From NCBI GenBank assembly GCA_965603125.1, contig CBFDBU010000006.1, positions 62,001 through 126,000 of the forward strand: 64,000 nucleotides of DNA. Direction: 5' to 3'. The notes beneath the pieces are model-generated. The model was not told the DNA's origin, ran no database searches, and was given only the letters and a program-made list of their open reading frames with translations. This document shows, piece by piece, positions 35,801-45,077 of the stretch. Position numbers and translations under genes: made by a program. The stretch comes from JAJRTA01 sp965603125. Its GTDB lineage: Bacteria > Zixibacteria > MSB-5A5 > GN15 > FEB-12. Each line of letters begins with the position of its first letter. The first letter of the stretch is position 1.

Positions 35801-36889
35801 TCAGTCTGTCTCCTCCACTATTCCCCGGCTTATCCTGAAGTTCCGGCCACGTCGGCGCAGCAGTTCCGGGGGCGCCGCCGCGGTCGTGAGAAACAACTGG
35901 CCGAAATCCCCAAACGCTTCGATCAGCGCCCGTGAGCGGGTAGCATCGAGTTCGGCGAATATCTCATCTAAAAGCAGCACCGGCGCCGTGCCACGGTGCT
36001 CTTTCAGAAGCCGGTAGACGGCCAGTTTCAGCGAGATCGCGGCCGTGCGCAACTCCCCCTGCGATCCATAGCTGCGAGCGGGAGAGCCGGATATGTCAAA
36101 GAGCACCTCATCGCGGTGGGGACCTATTAAGGTTGTCATGATCACCCGCTCATGCCGGTAAGTCTCCGCTAGCCGCTCCTGGAAGGCGGCCTGCACGGCT
36201 GTGATGTCCGCATTATTCAAGTCATACCCCACCGACGGCTGGTATCGAATATCGAGCCTGCCGCCACTTGATATCTCGCCATAGTACCTTGCGGCGAGGT
36301 CGCCCACGGCATTTATAAATCCATGACGGTGTACTATCACCGCCGAACCATACTGCACAAGCAGCGGGTCGAAAGGGTTGGTATCACTTTCCTGTCTAAG
36401 GGCGGCGTTTCTCTGACTGAGTGTGCGCGCATAGTCTGACACACTGTCAAGATAATCCCTGGAGAACTGTGACATATAGATATCCGTGAACAACCGCCGC
36501 CCGGCGGGTGACCCGGAGAGTATTTCACTATCTTCCGGTCCGGCCGATACGGCACAAAAGCGATCATACAGTTCCGCCACCCTGGACGCCACTCCGTCAA
36601 TCGTTATCCTGCGTCGAGTTCCACGCTGATAGGCCACCGCTACGGTGTGTGACCGTGATTCTTCCATGATCCCTCCCTCGATACGGTAGACGTCCTCATC
36701 ATGGCCCAGCATCACGCCGTCCGTTGCGCCGCGTTGCGACCGCCCCAGGCAGAGCATGAATACCGCTTCCAGTATGTTGGTTTTGCCGGAGCCATTATCA
36801 CCATAGAGAATGTTTGCATCTTCCGAGAAATCAGCGTGCAGCGAGGACATATTACGGAAATTCGTAAGGCTGATTGTAGTTATGTTCAT
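35801..36889 (-). CDS. recF: DNA replication and repair protein RecF
   Basis: The 362-residue product is an SMC/Rad50-like ATPase that binds gapped DNA and loads RecA via RecO/RecR. Walker A is GDNGSGKTN (about 30-38), the signature region is GSQGELRTAAISLKLA and Walker B is LLLDEIFAELD. The segment LSGSPAGRRLFTD is also typical. Length is normal. It is downstream of dnaN with a 400-base gap and directly upstream of the MalK-type ATPase gene. The dnaA-dnaN-recF order is conserved in many bacteria. Confidence 0.95.
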   Translation of the reverse strand: MNITTISLTNFRNMSSLHADFSEDANILYGDNGSGKTNILEAVFMLCLGRSQRGATDGVMLGHDEDVYRIEGGIMEESRSHTVAVAYQRGTRRRITIDGVASRVAELYDRFCAVSAGPEDSEILSGSPAGRRLFTDIYMSQFSRDYLDSVSDYARTLSQRNAALRQESDTNPFDPLLVQYGSAVIVHRHGFINAVGDLAARYYGEISSGGRLDIRYQPSVGYDLNNADITAVQAAFQERLAETYRHERVIMTTLIGPHRDEVLFDISGSPARSYGSQGELRTAAISLKLAVYRLLKEHRGTAPVLLLDEIFAELDATRSRALIEAFGDFGQLFLTTAAAPPELLRRRGRNFRISRGIVEETD

Positions 36890-37291
36890 TTGCTATCGGG
36901 GGTTTAATTGGGGGGTTATTGAAAGGCCGTACCGTCAAACTCGGGAAGAGGCTGATTCATTATGCCCGCGAGAGAGACCATCCAGTAAGGTGTCAATGCT
37001 GTTTGATTCCCGCTTTTGCGATCTTCCAAAAACCCATGATCTGTTTGTAAGCGGCTTACGCCCCTGTCTGCCCCTGTATCCACGTGGTGCACGAGGACGT
37101 ACACCACGCCCAATAACCACAACCGTGTAGTCTTTGGAAAGTCATTATCTCGAGAGTGAACCGTAATGATGAGTGGTTGCTGTCTTGCACTCTGTTCCGA
37201 GTTTTTCAACCGCATGTTTGTCTTCTGCTTTGTGTTTCCCAATAGACCGTTAGGGATGCAGTTACCTATCACCACCGTGCATAGGTATGTC
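36890..37291. other. 400-bp gap between dnaN and recF
   Basis: It contains a hairpin CGTGGTG...CACCACG (37083-37108) of the dispersed intergenic type and no credible gene. A minus-strand open frame of 119 codons spans it, but its composition looks non-coding. The gap implies recF may have its own promoter. Confidence 0.5.
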
Positions 37292-38404
37292 CTACTCGGC
37301 CAGCCGCAAGGGCATTACCAAACAGAGGAAATCCTCACGCGGCACGGTGGGGCTGTAAACCACACCTGCTGCTACCGGGCTGGATAACTCGAATATGGTT
37401 TCGTCGCCGTCTATCTTGCCGAGTATCTCCGTAATGTAGTTGGCGTTGTAACCCATCTCAATAGCGTCACCGGTATAATCGCACTCAAGTGTTTCTTTTC
37501 CCTCACCACCGACATCCGCGTTGGCGCTGGAGAGTGTCAGTTTGCCCGGCTTAACCGCGAATTTCACTTGATGCGTTAGCGCGTTTGACAGAATTGATAC
37601 GCGGCGCACGGCGCCCGCTAAATCCTCTTTGGAAACCCTGAGTTGCTTGTCACTCTCAACGGGAATTACTTGTTCGAAGTTCGGATAGGGACCTTCAATC
37701 AGGCGTGATGTTAGGACTATATCGCCAAGATTGAAGATGATGTTATTCTCGCCAAATATGATACCAAGCTCTTCTCCTTCGTGACTTATAAACTTAGGGA
37801 TCAGGTCAAGCACCTTGGGAGGAACAATCACATCCTCACTGAGCCCCTGGAGCTTCTTGTTCTCCACTGCCATTCTGGCAAGGCGATGACCATCGGTAGC
37901 TACCATCTGCATTTTCTCACCCTGCGTTTGCCATAAGACACCATTGAGAGCCGGCCGCGTCTCATCATCGGAGCAGGCAAAAGTAGTCTTACGAATAGTC
38001 TTTACGATGTCGTTCCCACTGATGCGGATTTCCTTTTTGGTATTGACCGCCGGCAGTTTTGGGAAATCATCAGCTGCTACCATAGCTATCTTGTATGATC
38101 CGTTCGGGATTCTAATTTCCATTCTCGAACCCGACACCTCAAAGGAAATATCGGACTCCGGAAGTTCCTTTATGATCTCAAAGAGTATCCTCGCAGGTAA
38201 GGCGCCGGATCCCTTCTTGCTCACCCTACACTCCAGCGAGGTGGTTATGGAAACATCAAGATCCGTTGCCGACAGCTTGAGTTTGTTTTCCAACGCCTCA
38301 ATTAGAATATTTGTCAGGATCGGCAGGGTTGACTTACTCGGCACTACCTGCATAACTGACTGCAGGTAATTACTCAAACGCGATTTGGGTAATGAGAACT
38401 TCAT
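37292..38404 (-). CDS. dnaN: DNA polymerase III beta sliding clamp
   Basis: The 370-residue product is the ring clamp that tethers polymerase III to DNA. Conserved segments are ILTNILIEA, SDDETRPALNGVLW, ATDGHRLA, LIEGPYPNFEQVIP and, at the C-terminus, an MPLRL-like ending that forms part of the protein-binding pocket. Length is typical. It lies between recF and dnaA with an AT-rich gap before dnaA, the origin-proximal arrangement. Confidence 0.97.
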   Translation of the reverse strand: MKFSLPKSRLSNYLQSVMQVVPSKSTLPILTNILIEALENKLKLSATDLDVSITTSLECRVSKKGSGALPARILFEIIKELPESDISFEVSGSRMEIRIPNGSYKIAMVAADDFPKLPAVNTKKEIRISGNDIVKTIRKTTFACSDDETRPALNGVLWQTQGEKMQMVATDGHRLARMAVENKKLQGLSEDVIVPPKVLDLIPKFISHEGEELGIIFGENNIIFNLGDIVLTSRLIEGPYPNFEQVIPVESDKQLRVSKEDLAGAVRRVSILSNALTHQVKFAVKPGKLTLSSANADVGGEGKETLECDYTGDAIEMGYNANYITEILGKIDGDETIFELSSPVAAGVVYSPTVPREDFLCLVMPLRLAE

Positions 38405-38677
38405 TGGGGATGTCCTCGATCTATAGTTTTCCAGATTATCTTTTTATTTTTCATTTATATATATCTAAAAGAGAGTAATAATAAGCTCTGTGTAAATGTT
38501 TATATATATACATACTCTAATAGACACTCTCTGCGTGAGAAGCATTTAAGGCTGCCTCACAACTTTCTACTTATCCCCAAATTTACAATTTAGCTGTTTA
38601 CTGCACAATATATTTTCCACCTAACCCGCCAAGCCTCAACTTGTCTCTGATTTTTCCACCACGTTAAGCACATGTTA
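38405..38677. other. Candidate replication origin (oriC), dnaA-dnaN gap
   Basis: This gap is very AT-rich, with a T/A run at 38430-38520 suited to duplex opening. It holds a near-consensus DnaA box, TTATCCCCA (38571-38579; consensus TTATCCACA), and TTATCAATA at 38675. Repeated TTTTCCACC segments also occur. Its place between dnaA and dnaN supports an origin. The second gap upstream of dnaA has two further near-boxes, so the origin may be bipartite. Confidence 0.65.
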
Positions 38678-40033
38678 TCAATAGAGCAGGGTGGCTGATA
38701 TCTGGTCGATCCTGTCGCGAAGATCGCGATTTGCAGACATCTTTCTGGAGATCAAATCGCACCCGTGGATCACCGTGGAGTGGTCACGACCGCCAAACTC
38801 GCGGCCGATGACCTTCAACGAATTGTTAGTCAGGGACCGTGAGAGATACATCGCCACCTGGCGTGCCAAGGCGATATCGGAGGTCTTCTTTTTTGCCTTC
38901 ATCATGGAGGGTTCGATATTGAAGTGCTCGGAGGTTTTTTTCTGAATGGCGTCAATAGTCACGTGCTTCTTGGGACGCGAGAAGCTGTCAGCGAGCAGTT
39001 TTTCGGCGAGAGCCAGATCAATAGGCACACTATTGAACGAAGCATAGGCCAATAGTCGGATCAACGTACCTTCTAGTTCACGTACGTTAGTGGTTACCTG
39101 CCCGGCAATATATCGAATCACGTCGTCCGGTAGGCCATTGCCTTCCGATTCCAGCTTTTTGTATAAAATAGCCATACGGTTTTCCAGATCGGGCGCCTGC
39201 AGGTCAGTAACCAGTCCCCACGAGAAGCGCGAGAGCAAGCGCTCCTCAAGTCCCTTGATTTCACGCTGCGGGCGATCCGAGGTAAGGACTATCTGCTTGC
39301 CGTAGTGATAGAGCGTGTTGAAAGTGTGAAAGAACTGCTCTTGGGTGGATTCCTTCCCGGTGAAAAACTGGATATCGTCGATAATGAGGACGTCCACTCC
39401 CCGGTAAGCGCGTGTGAACTCGGCTATGGAGCCGTCTGTGATGGAGGCTATGAAGTCGGAGGTGAATTTCTCCGAGGTGGCGTAAATTACGCGCTTGTTA
39501 GGGAACTGTTCGAGGATACGGTGGCCGATCGCTTGAACAATGTGCGTTTTACCAAGACCGGTTCTGCCATAGATGTAAAGAGGATTGTAGCGAGTAGTGC
39601 CGGGTTCGTCGGCGACAGCCATTGAGGCGGCGCAGGCAAACTGATTGAAATCTCCAACGACCAATGAATTGAACCGATAACGGCTGTTCAGGTTACTCTG
39701 TGGAGCCGGCGATGGTTGCCCCAGACTATTATCAACGCTCGGTTGGAGCTCCATCGCGATTTGTGATTGCTGGTCGATAGAATCTGCCACCACGTAGCGC
39801 AGCGTCGGCTGTTCCCCCAGTACTTCCCCGAGCGCTTCGTTGATGAGATCCTTGAAGTGGCTATCAACCCAGTCAGCCACAAACTGGTTCGCCACCGTGA
39901 GTTCAAATACGCCATCGCCTTTGCCCTCACCGCGGATCGGTTTCAGCCAGGTGTTGAAAGACTGCTCCTTCGTGCGATATGACATGTACTTAAGGCAGTC
40001 TTTCCAGTCTCTTGATCCTGTTTGAGAGTCCAA
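38678..40033 (-). CDS. dnaA: Chromosomal replication initiator DnaA
   Basis: The 451-residue product has all four parts: a helicase-recruiting N-terminal domain, a linker, an AAA+ domain and a DNA-binding tail. Walker A is GRTGLGKTH, Walker B LIIDDIQF, and sensor/arginine-finger segments follow (ERLLSRFSWGL). The C-terminal helix-turn-helix signature GGRDHSTVIHGCDLI binds DnaA boxes. It would open the origin that probably flanks it. Length is normal for the family. Confidence 0.98.
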   Translation of the reverse strand: MDSQTGSRDWKDCLKYMSYRTKEQSFNTWLKPIRGEGKGDGVFELTVANQFVADWVDSHFKDLINEALGEVLGEQPTLRYVVADSIDQQSQIAMELQPSVDNSLGQPSPAPQSNLNSRYRFNSLVVGDFNQFACAASMAVADEPGTTRYNPLYIYGRTGLGKTHIVQAIGHRILEQFPNKRVIYATSEKFTSDFIASITDGSIAEFTRAYRGVDVLIIDDIQFFTGKESTQEQFFHTFNTLYHYGKQIVLTSDRPQREIKGLEERLLSRFSWGLVTDLQAPDLENRMAILYKKLESEGNGLPDDVIRYIAGQVTTNVRELEGTLIRLLAYASFNSVPIDLALAEKLLADSFSRPKKHVTIDAIQKKTSEHFNIEPSMMKAKKKTSDIALARQVAMYLSRSLTNNSLKVIGREFGGRDHSTVIHGCDLISRKMSANRDLRDRIDQISATLLY

Positions 40034-40436
40034 AACTCCCCCCTCACTTATTCACACTGTGCGCTTTCGCTAAGTGGTTGAGATTTGTTAAGTTACTACA
40101 ATAGTGGGATGCCCCACTGCCGGTTACCAACATATCTATCAACATTTGAATAGCATTAACAATATCATAAGACAGTACGGGACAATCATTCTTGCGGGCA
40201 GGTGGGTTGGCTATCCACACCCTATTAACATTTTGTGACACAATGGGTTTCACGTTAAAGACTACACTGATTAGGCGAGGGCGTCAAGCGACAGCGGGCA
40301 ATTAATCGATGATTTTCCAAATCACCTGTTTAGTATCACCTTAGAAGCACGGGACTCAAGAATAAACCGGCTTGAACAGCCCGGCAAGGTTAGGATTAAT
40401 ATAGCACAGAGCCTAAGAGCCTCTAATTGCAGGCAG
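40034..40436. promoter_or_regulatory. dnaA upstream gap with DnaA-box-like sites
   Basis: The 403-base gap upstream of dnaA holds TTATTCACA (40048-40056) and CTATCCACA (40211-40219), each one base from the DnaA-box consensus. These could autoregulate dnaA or belong to a bipartite origin. There is no gene. Confidence 0.55.
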
Positions 40437-41501
40437 TTATCGCTGATCTCTCTGGTCAAGGCGGCGAGCAATGTTCTCAAAGAGACTGATTTGGTCCTCG
40501 GAGCCTTCGCTGGCGACCGGTTTGCCGGTGTCGGCGCCCTCGCGAACAGCTGTTATCAAGGGGATTTCGCCGAGCAGGGGAACGTTAAGCTGTCGGGCAA
40601 GGTTCTTACCCCCGTCCTTGCCGAAAATATACTCGCGCTGGCCATTGATTTCAAAATAGGCCATGTTTTCAATGACACCCACCACCTTGAGCTTAGTTTT
40701 CTCGGCGACCTTGGCGACGCGTCCGGCCACGTGGGTTGCTGTGGCTTGGGGGGTGGTGACCACAAGCAGTTCGGCCGAGGGAACGGCTTGGGCAATACTG
40801 ATGGTTACGTCGCCGGTGCCGGGCGGTAGATCCATGAATAAGTAGTCTAACTCATCCCATATGACGTCGGCGAGAAACTGGTTGATCGCTTTGTGCAGCA
40901 GGGGACCGCGCCAGATAACCGGCTCATCTTCCTTTATGAAAAATCCTATGGATACAACCTGGATATTTTCACCCTTGCGAAGGGGGACGATCTTGTCATC
41001 GATGGCTGTCGGTTGACCCTCAACACCTAACATGCGCGGCAGCGAGAAGCCGTAGAGATCGGCGTCGAGAACACCCACTTTGTGACCCAGCCTGGCCATA
41101 GCCACCGCTAAGTTCGCGGTGACCGTCGACTTGCCGACACCACCCTTGCCCGAGGCTACCGCAATGAAGCGTTTGGCGTACGTAAGCTTGGAGGGCTGGT
41201 CCTGCTCCGGTCGCTGACCGTGGCCCAGCTTCTGTTTCAGGCGTTCCAGTTGTTCATCGGACATGGCGTCAAACTTGACGTGAACCGATTCTACACCGTC
41301 GATAGCGCTCACCCCTTTGGTGATATCTTCACGGATCTTTGCCTTCATGGGGCAGCCGGGGTTGGTGAGGTTTATTTCGACGGTAACATCGCCACTCTCA
41401 ATAGTGACTGACTTGACCATGTCCAGTTCGGTAAATGGTTTTTTCAACTCAGGGTCTTCGATCCCTGTAAGTACGTTCATTACGGTATCTTTGGTCAGCA
41501 T
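40437..41501 (-). CDS. mrp: Mrp/ApbC-type iron-sulfur carrier ATPase
   Basis: The 354-residue product has an N-terminal MIP18/DUF59 domain (IEDPELKKPF, TNPGCPMK) and a ParA-like P-loop domain with the deviant Walker A GKGGVGKST, a switch segment DADLYGFSLPRML and PPGTGDVTISI. Mrp proteins carry and deliver Fe-S clusters. The CxxC metal-binding motif common in Mrp is not obvious in the C-terminal part, so it may be of the class that lacks it. It lies alone upstream of the dnaA gap on the same strand. Confidence 0.92.
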   Translation of the reverse strand: MLTKDTVMNVLTGIEDPELKKPFTELDMVKSVTIESGDVTVEINLTNPGCPMKAKIREDITKGVSAIDGVESVHVKFDAMSDEQLERLKQKLGHGQRPEQDQPSKLTYAKRFIAVASGKGGVGKSTVTANLAVAMARLGHKVGVLDADLYGFSLPRMLGVEGQPTAIDDKIVPLRKGENIQVVSIGFFIKEDEPVIWRGPLLHKAINQFLADVIWDELDYLFMDLPPGTGDVTISIAQAVPSAELLVVTTPQATATHVAGRVAKVAEKTKLKVVGVIENMAYFEINGQREYIFGKDGGKNLARQLNVPLLGEIPLITAVREGADTGKPVASEGSEDQISLFENIARRLDQRDQR

Positions 41502-41803
41502 GTCTGCCTCGTCGGGTAACAGGGTTTCCTCATATATCTTCTATGCGGTGCCGTCGTCTGGAATATCGGTAGCTTATATACGCCCACGCCGCATTCAGTC
41601 CGCAAACGGCAGGTTCTGTCACCTGCCGCAGCCAGACGCAAGGCCCAATATAATCAAATCTGAAATGAATTAAAGGGATAAGTTAACAGCAATCTTTCCG
41701 CACGGTGCGATTTTGGAGAGTGTGGGTCATGATTTGGAAGCTTCGGGCGGGCGTCGCGCATCTGTCTGTGCTGCCGGTTCCTGCCGGGAAGTGACAGCCG
41801 CTC
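41502..41803. other. 300-bp gap upstream of mrp
   Basis: A short hairpin-like AGGTTCTGTCACCTGCC is present near 41610; otherwise nothing is recognised. Confidence 0.4.
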
Positions 41804-42391
41804 TCATAAATGAATAGCGAACCGGCAAACGTCATCACCCAGCATGACGGATTTGACCAGCTCTATCCTGAACGGTCTCTCTATGATCGCCTCCCAGATC
41901 TTCTTGTACCAGCCTCCGCCACAGTAGCAGTGGGTGGGTGAAATCTCCTCTGTGCTTGCCCGGGCAAAATCACAGTGGCAGTAGTAGAATCTTCGCTCCC
42001 GGTTGGTTTTGGCGGCGGCATACTCCGCAGGGTGACGCGGGGCTTTGGTGCAGACGATGGCATTCCCGTTTCTAACCGGCATGATAAAGAACGGATTACG
42101 GTAGGTTTTCTCTATGAGCCTGTCGATATCGCCGGTTTGCCTATAGAAGGCACGCAGTTCCTCAATAGGCGCCTCGGTGTGAGGGCAGGAACAGGCGGTC
42201 ATAATCTGCCGGCGGGTGTCTTCGTCCGGCACCATTTCATCCAGGCTCTTTATTGCCCGGCTTGCCCAGCAGGATTTTTCTTCAAGCGAGACAAGGTTAC
42301 CGTCTCCCTCTGTCACCGTTTTGGCTGTTTCTTCTCCGGCATGCACCTTGATATTTTCAAAGAGCTTTTCCGGCCAGTCCGACCGTCCCAT
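41804..42391 (-). CDS. Cys-rich protein, DUF6144/V4R-like
   Basis: The 195-residue product has cysteines at CSCPH, YYCHCDFAR and HCYCGGGWYKKIWEAI, followed by a C-terminal segment ELVKSVMLGDDVCRFAIHL. This last pattern (aromatic-Gly-Gly, then Val-Glu-x-Leu, then Cys-x-Phe-x-Ile) resembles the DUF6144 and V4R ligand-binding families, where small molecules or metal bind near the cysteines. No neighbour suggests a pathway. The family name is a guess; the cysteine spacing suggests metal binding. Confidence 0.6.
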   Translation of the reverse strand: MGRSDWPEKLFENIKVHAGEETAKTVTEGDGNLVSLEEKSCWASRAIKSLDEMVPDEDTRRQIMTACSCPHTEAPIEELRAFYRQTGDIDRLIEKTYRNPFFIMPVRNGNAIVCTKAPRHPAEYAAAKTNRERRFYYCHCDFARASTEEISPTHCYCGGGWYKKIWEAIIERPFRIELVKSVMLGDDVCRFAIHL

Positions 42392-42569
42392 ACCGCGCTC
42401 CTTCTGTGGCTGCCACTCTGACTTGTTGCTAATCTACCGGATTTCCCTTTCGGTGTGAAGACTTATTGTGACCCGCTGGAGAAGCGCAAAGGCGGCTCTT
42501 TTTGAAACCTGGGTCGACAATCTGCGTCCGGATAGGTAGATTAGTATGTAGACGCAAGCTGGTTGCAAT

Positions 42570-42881
42570 ATGGCCAGGAGTTTCCAAGAGCGCGCAGTTG
42601 ATGTTATCAGGTCGATACCTGTCGGGCGGGTGGCCACCTACGGTCTGGTGGCGGCCCTAGCGGGCAATCCACGCGCCGCCCGTCAGGTGGTTCGGGTGCT
42701 GCACTCCTCATCGCGCAAGGAGAATCTCCCCTGGCACCGGGTTGTCAATCGGGAAGGGCGTATATCCCTGCCTCCGGGCCGTGGTTATGAGATGCAGAGG
42801 GAACTATTGACCGGCGAGGGGATTACGTTTGACGAAAACGACAGAATTGACCTGAGGCGCTTTCTCTGGCGACGGCACTGA
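42570..42881 (+). CDS. Alkyltransferase-like (ATL) protein
   Basis: The 103-residue product is the DNA-binding domain of O6-alkylguanine alkyltransferase. Its active-site Pro-Cys-His-Arg is Pro-Trp-His-Arg (54-57), the hallmark of ATL proteins. ATLs cannot transfer the alkyl group; they bind damaged guanine and flag it for nucleotide excision repair. The helix-turn-helix and Arg-finger region (NPRAARQVVRVL) are intact. There is no strong ribosome site before the ATG. The gene stands alone between convergent and divergent neighbours. Confidence 0.92.
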   Translation: MARSFQERAVDVIRSIPVGRVATYGLVAALAGNPRAARQVVRVLHSSSRKENLPWHRVVNREGRISLPPGRGYEMQRELLTGEGITFDENDRIDLRRFLWRRH

Positions 42882-42925
42882 ACTCGCGCTGACTTGGCGA
42901 ATCGGTGAAGGCACAGGTTCAACAA

Positions 42926-42959
42926 GGCAGAACCGCGCTGCTGTAGTCACGGTTCTGCC
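42926..42959 (-). terminator. Hairpin downstream of the beta-barrel gene
   Basis: Stem GGCAGAACCG...CGGTTCTGCC, about 20 bases past the stop of the 42979-43749 gene and convergent with the ATL gene. It is followed on the minus strand by TTGTTGAACC, a weak tail. Confidence 0.6.
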
Positions 42960-42978
42960 CGGTATTCGTCGCGGTTTG

Positions 42979-43749
42979 CTACAGATACATGGCCAGGTAG
43001 CCGAAAATGTCGAATCCACTACCGTCAAATTCCGTTAAGTCATCTTTGAATTCTGGGGTCAGCTGGCTTATGGGTGTAGAGACACCATCGTCGGTCCAAG
43101 ATTTGAGATCGTAGGTGACCTTGTAGTATCTCAGGCCGATGCCCCAGGACCAGTTCGCTGACAGAGCGGACCATGATGAGATGTAGCGTTCGTATTCACC
43201 GGTGACGTGGAAGCCGGTGGAGGCATCGTAGGTAAAGATGTAGTGGTGTCCATCGGGTACCTTGCTCCCGTCCACATCCAGATCACCGGGGCTGTAGTAT
43301 CCGCCGCCGCCGCCGATCTTGATCAGGCCTGAGGTTGACACCGGTATTCTGTACTTGAGAGTGGCGCGCAGGAAAATCCTGCTGAAACTTCCCTCGGCGT
43401 TCGACACTTTATTCGACAAAGTGCTTCTCTGAAAGCCAAAGGCGCCGCTGATTTCGATTGAAGAGCTCAGGCAGTAGCCTGCTTCCAGGTCCAGCCCGAC
43501 ACCGCCACCGCCGCTTATGGTGATGGTGTCATCGGTCGTTGTAACGAAAACATCGATCTTTTTGGATCCTCCGCCGCCGAGAAGGGAAGCCTCGAGTCTC
43601 AGCTTGCCGGTCGGGTTGAATGAAGTGCCCGCATCGCCTGTTGAGATATCCTGTGAGCTTGCGACTGGTATGACCAGCAACACCAACGCCATGATTGTGA
43701 GAGCGATCGGCAATGCACCCGCCTTTCTCTCAGTTAACAATTTTCTCAT
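42979..43749 (-). CDS. Outer membrane beta-barrel protein
   Basis: The 256-residue product has a signal peptide (about 1-32) and then alternating amphipathic strands rich in Gly and aromatic residues, ending in an aromatic-x-x-Tyr-Leu terminus (FGYLAMYL), as in outer membrane barrels of eight to ten strands. An AAGGAG site lies nine bases upstream. It resembles OmpW/OmpX-type small barrels in layout only. Role unknown. A hairpin follows it. Confidence 0.78.
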   Translation of the reverse strand: MRKLLTERKAGALPIALTIMALVLLVIPVASSQDISTGDAGTSFNPTGKLRLEASLLGGGGSKKIDVFVTTTDDTITISGGGGVGLDLEAGYCLSSSIEISGAFGFQRSTLSNKVSNAEGSFSRIFLRATLKYRIPVSTSGLIKIGGGGGYYSPGDLDVDGSKVPDGHHYIFTYDASTGFHVTGEYERYISSWSALSANWSWGIGLRYYKVTYDLKSWTDDGVSTPISQLTPEFKDDLTEFDGSGFDIFGYLAMYL

Positions 43750-44015
43750 GATTGGATTCTCCTTTCCTTAATTGTGTGTTCGTGGTGTGCAGGATAAGTA
43801 GTCCGGAGGGGACTGCCCACAGATCGGGAAAGCCTTGATCGCATCGCCGAAGTATGCGAAGCTATCGGCACGCACGGCAGTATGCGAATTGTCAGTTCTC
43901 TTTAGCAAAGCTCTCCCCGTTGTCGGCCTCATCCGTCGACTTCCTGGCAGGTATGATATGAGTTGCATTCCAGGGCGTCAAGCGGTTTGTGAGCGGGGCT
44001 TGCTGCTCCATGGCC

Positions 44016-44084
44016 GGGTGGCACACTCAAACGTGTTTGGGAGTGACTTTTGGTGGGGTCCAAACGAGTTTGAACCTGCCACCC
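44016..44084. repeat. Long inverted repeat (family B)
   Basis: Its 26-base arms begin GGGTGGCA and end TGCCACCC, with inner TCAAAC...GTTTGG against CCAAAC...GTTTGA. About 20 of the 26 bases pair. It lies in the gap between the beta-barrel and lspA genes and matches 34613-34692. Confidence 0.72.
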
Positions 44085-44157
44085 TTAGACAGGGGTTGTG
44101 TGTGAACTCAGAACCGGGTTACTGCGCGCAGTCAATTTTGCCTTGTGAGGGGGACGG

Positions 44158-44748
44158 CTATGTCGGTTCCGCGGCTGGTTGGCTCTTTGGTTTTCGTGGG
44201 GTGAGAATAAGCGAGGCGACAAGAACGATAATGGCGCACGTGATGGAGGCATCGGCGATGTTAAATGTCCACCAGCGCTCGACGTGGAGACCGAGAATAT
44301 CGATATCAAAGAAGTCGACGTCAAGGAAATCGATCACCCGGCCCAGGCGAATGCGATCAAGGATATTACCGAGAGCGCCTCCAGAAATGAAAGCCAGCGG
44401 CCAGGCGATCATCCGGTTGCGTCGGTTGAGGTAAAGGTAGTACAACACGAAAGCCAGGACGAGCAGCGACGAGACGAGGTAGTATACCGACGAACCGAAG
44501 TTGGTTCCCATGGCACCTCCCTCATTGTAAACGAGAGTAAGCATTAGAAAGCGGCCCAGGATCTCGACCGATACGCCATCGGTGAGGTGGCTGACGGCCA
44601 GCGTTTTGGAAACCTGATCGAGTGCTACGACGGCTGCAACTATCAGGGCGGGCCAAAGAACAGCTCTGTCGGGGTTACTTGCGATCAGCCTTTTTTTCCT
44701 CTTCCGATGACTTGCAGGCGATGCAGAGCCGGGCGTGAGGAACGGCAT
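44158..44748 (-). CDS. lspA: Lipoprotein signal peptidase
   Basis: The product has four transmembrane helices and cleaves the signal of prolipoproteins. Catalytic Asp residues are seen in GNILDRIRLGRVIDF and FNIADASI, and VYNEGGAMG matches the family. Length (196 from ATG 44748) is longer than usual because the start overlaps the dksA-like 3' end by 74 bases; the true start may be later, but no good ATG or GTG is available. It lies downstream of the dksA-like gene in the ileS unit. The ileS-lspA neighbourhood is common in bacteria. Confidence 0.93.
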   Translation of the reverse strand: MPFLTPGSASPASHRKRKKRLIASNPDRAVLWPALIVAAVVALDQVSKTLAVSHLTDGVSVEILGRFLMLTLVYNEGGAMGTNFGSSVYYLVSSLLVLAFVLYYLYLNRRNRMIAWPLAFISGGALGNILDRIRLGRVIDFLDVDFFDIDILGLHVERWWTFNIADASITCAIIVLVASLILTPRKPKSQPAAEPT

Positions 44749-45061
44749 CCAGCCTATCTTTGTTTATCTGCTTGCCGCAGTTGAGGCATTTGCCGTAGGA
44801 GCCGTCCTTGATACGCCGCAGGGCCTCATCGACGTGGTAAATCAGGCGGCCGGACTTGGAGGCGAACATGAAAGCCAGTTCGCGTTCCATAGCGTCGGTT
44901 CCCTGATCCGCCATGTGGTAGGAGTATGAGGACAAGTCGCCGGTGGATTCCTTGATCGTCGTGGCGATGTGCGATTCCATGATGATCCCCATCTCCTGGA
45001 GGAGAGCCTTCTTCCTGGCCATCAGCAGCTTTTCGTATTTCTTCAACTCCGTCTTGCGCAT
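44675..45061 (-). CDS. DksA/TraR-type zinc-finger protein
   Basis: The predicted product has 128 residues: an N-terminal coiled coil (about 1-75) and a C-terminal four-cysteine zinc finger (KCLNCGKQINKDRLDAVPHARLCIAC, in parts). This is the DksA/TraR/YteA plan, where the coiled coil enters the RNA polymerase secondary channel. The coiled-coil tip lacks an obvious Asp-x2-Asp pair, so activity may differ from DksA. The ATG at 45061 has GGAG seven bases upstream, 16 bases after the ileS stop. It overlaps lspA downstream. Confidence 0.88.
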   Translation of the reverse strand: MRKTELKKYEKLLMARKKALLQEMGIIMESHIATTIKESTGDLSSYSYHMADQGTDAMERELAFMFASKSGRLIYHVDEALRRIKDGSYGKCLNCGKQINKDRLDAVPHARLCIACKSSEEEKKADRK

Positions 45062-45077
45062 CAGCAACTCCGCGCGG

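Noticed and set aside
36916..37275. 119-codon minus-strand ORF between dnaN and recF
   Set aside because: It covers a dispersed hairpin, has non-coding composition and no ribosome site.
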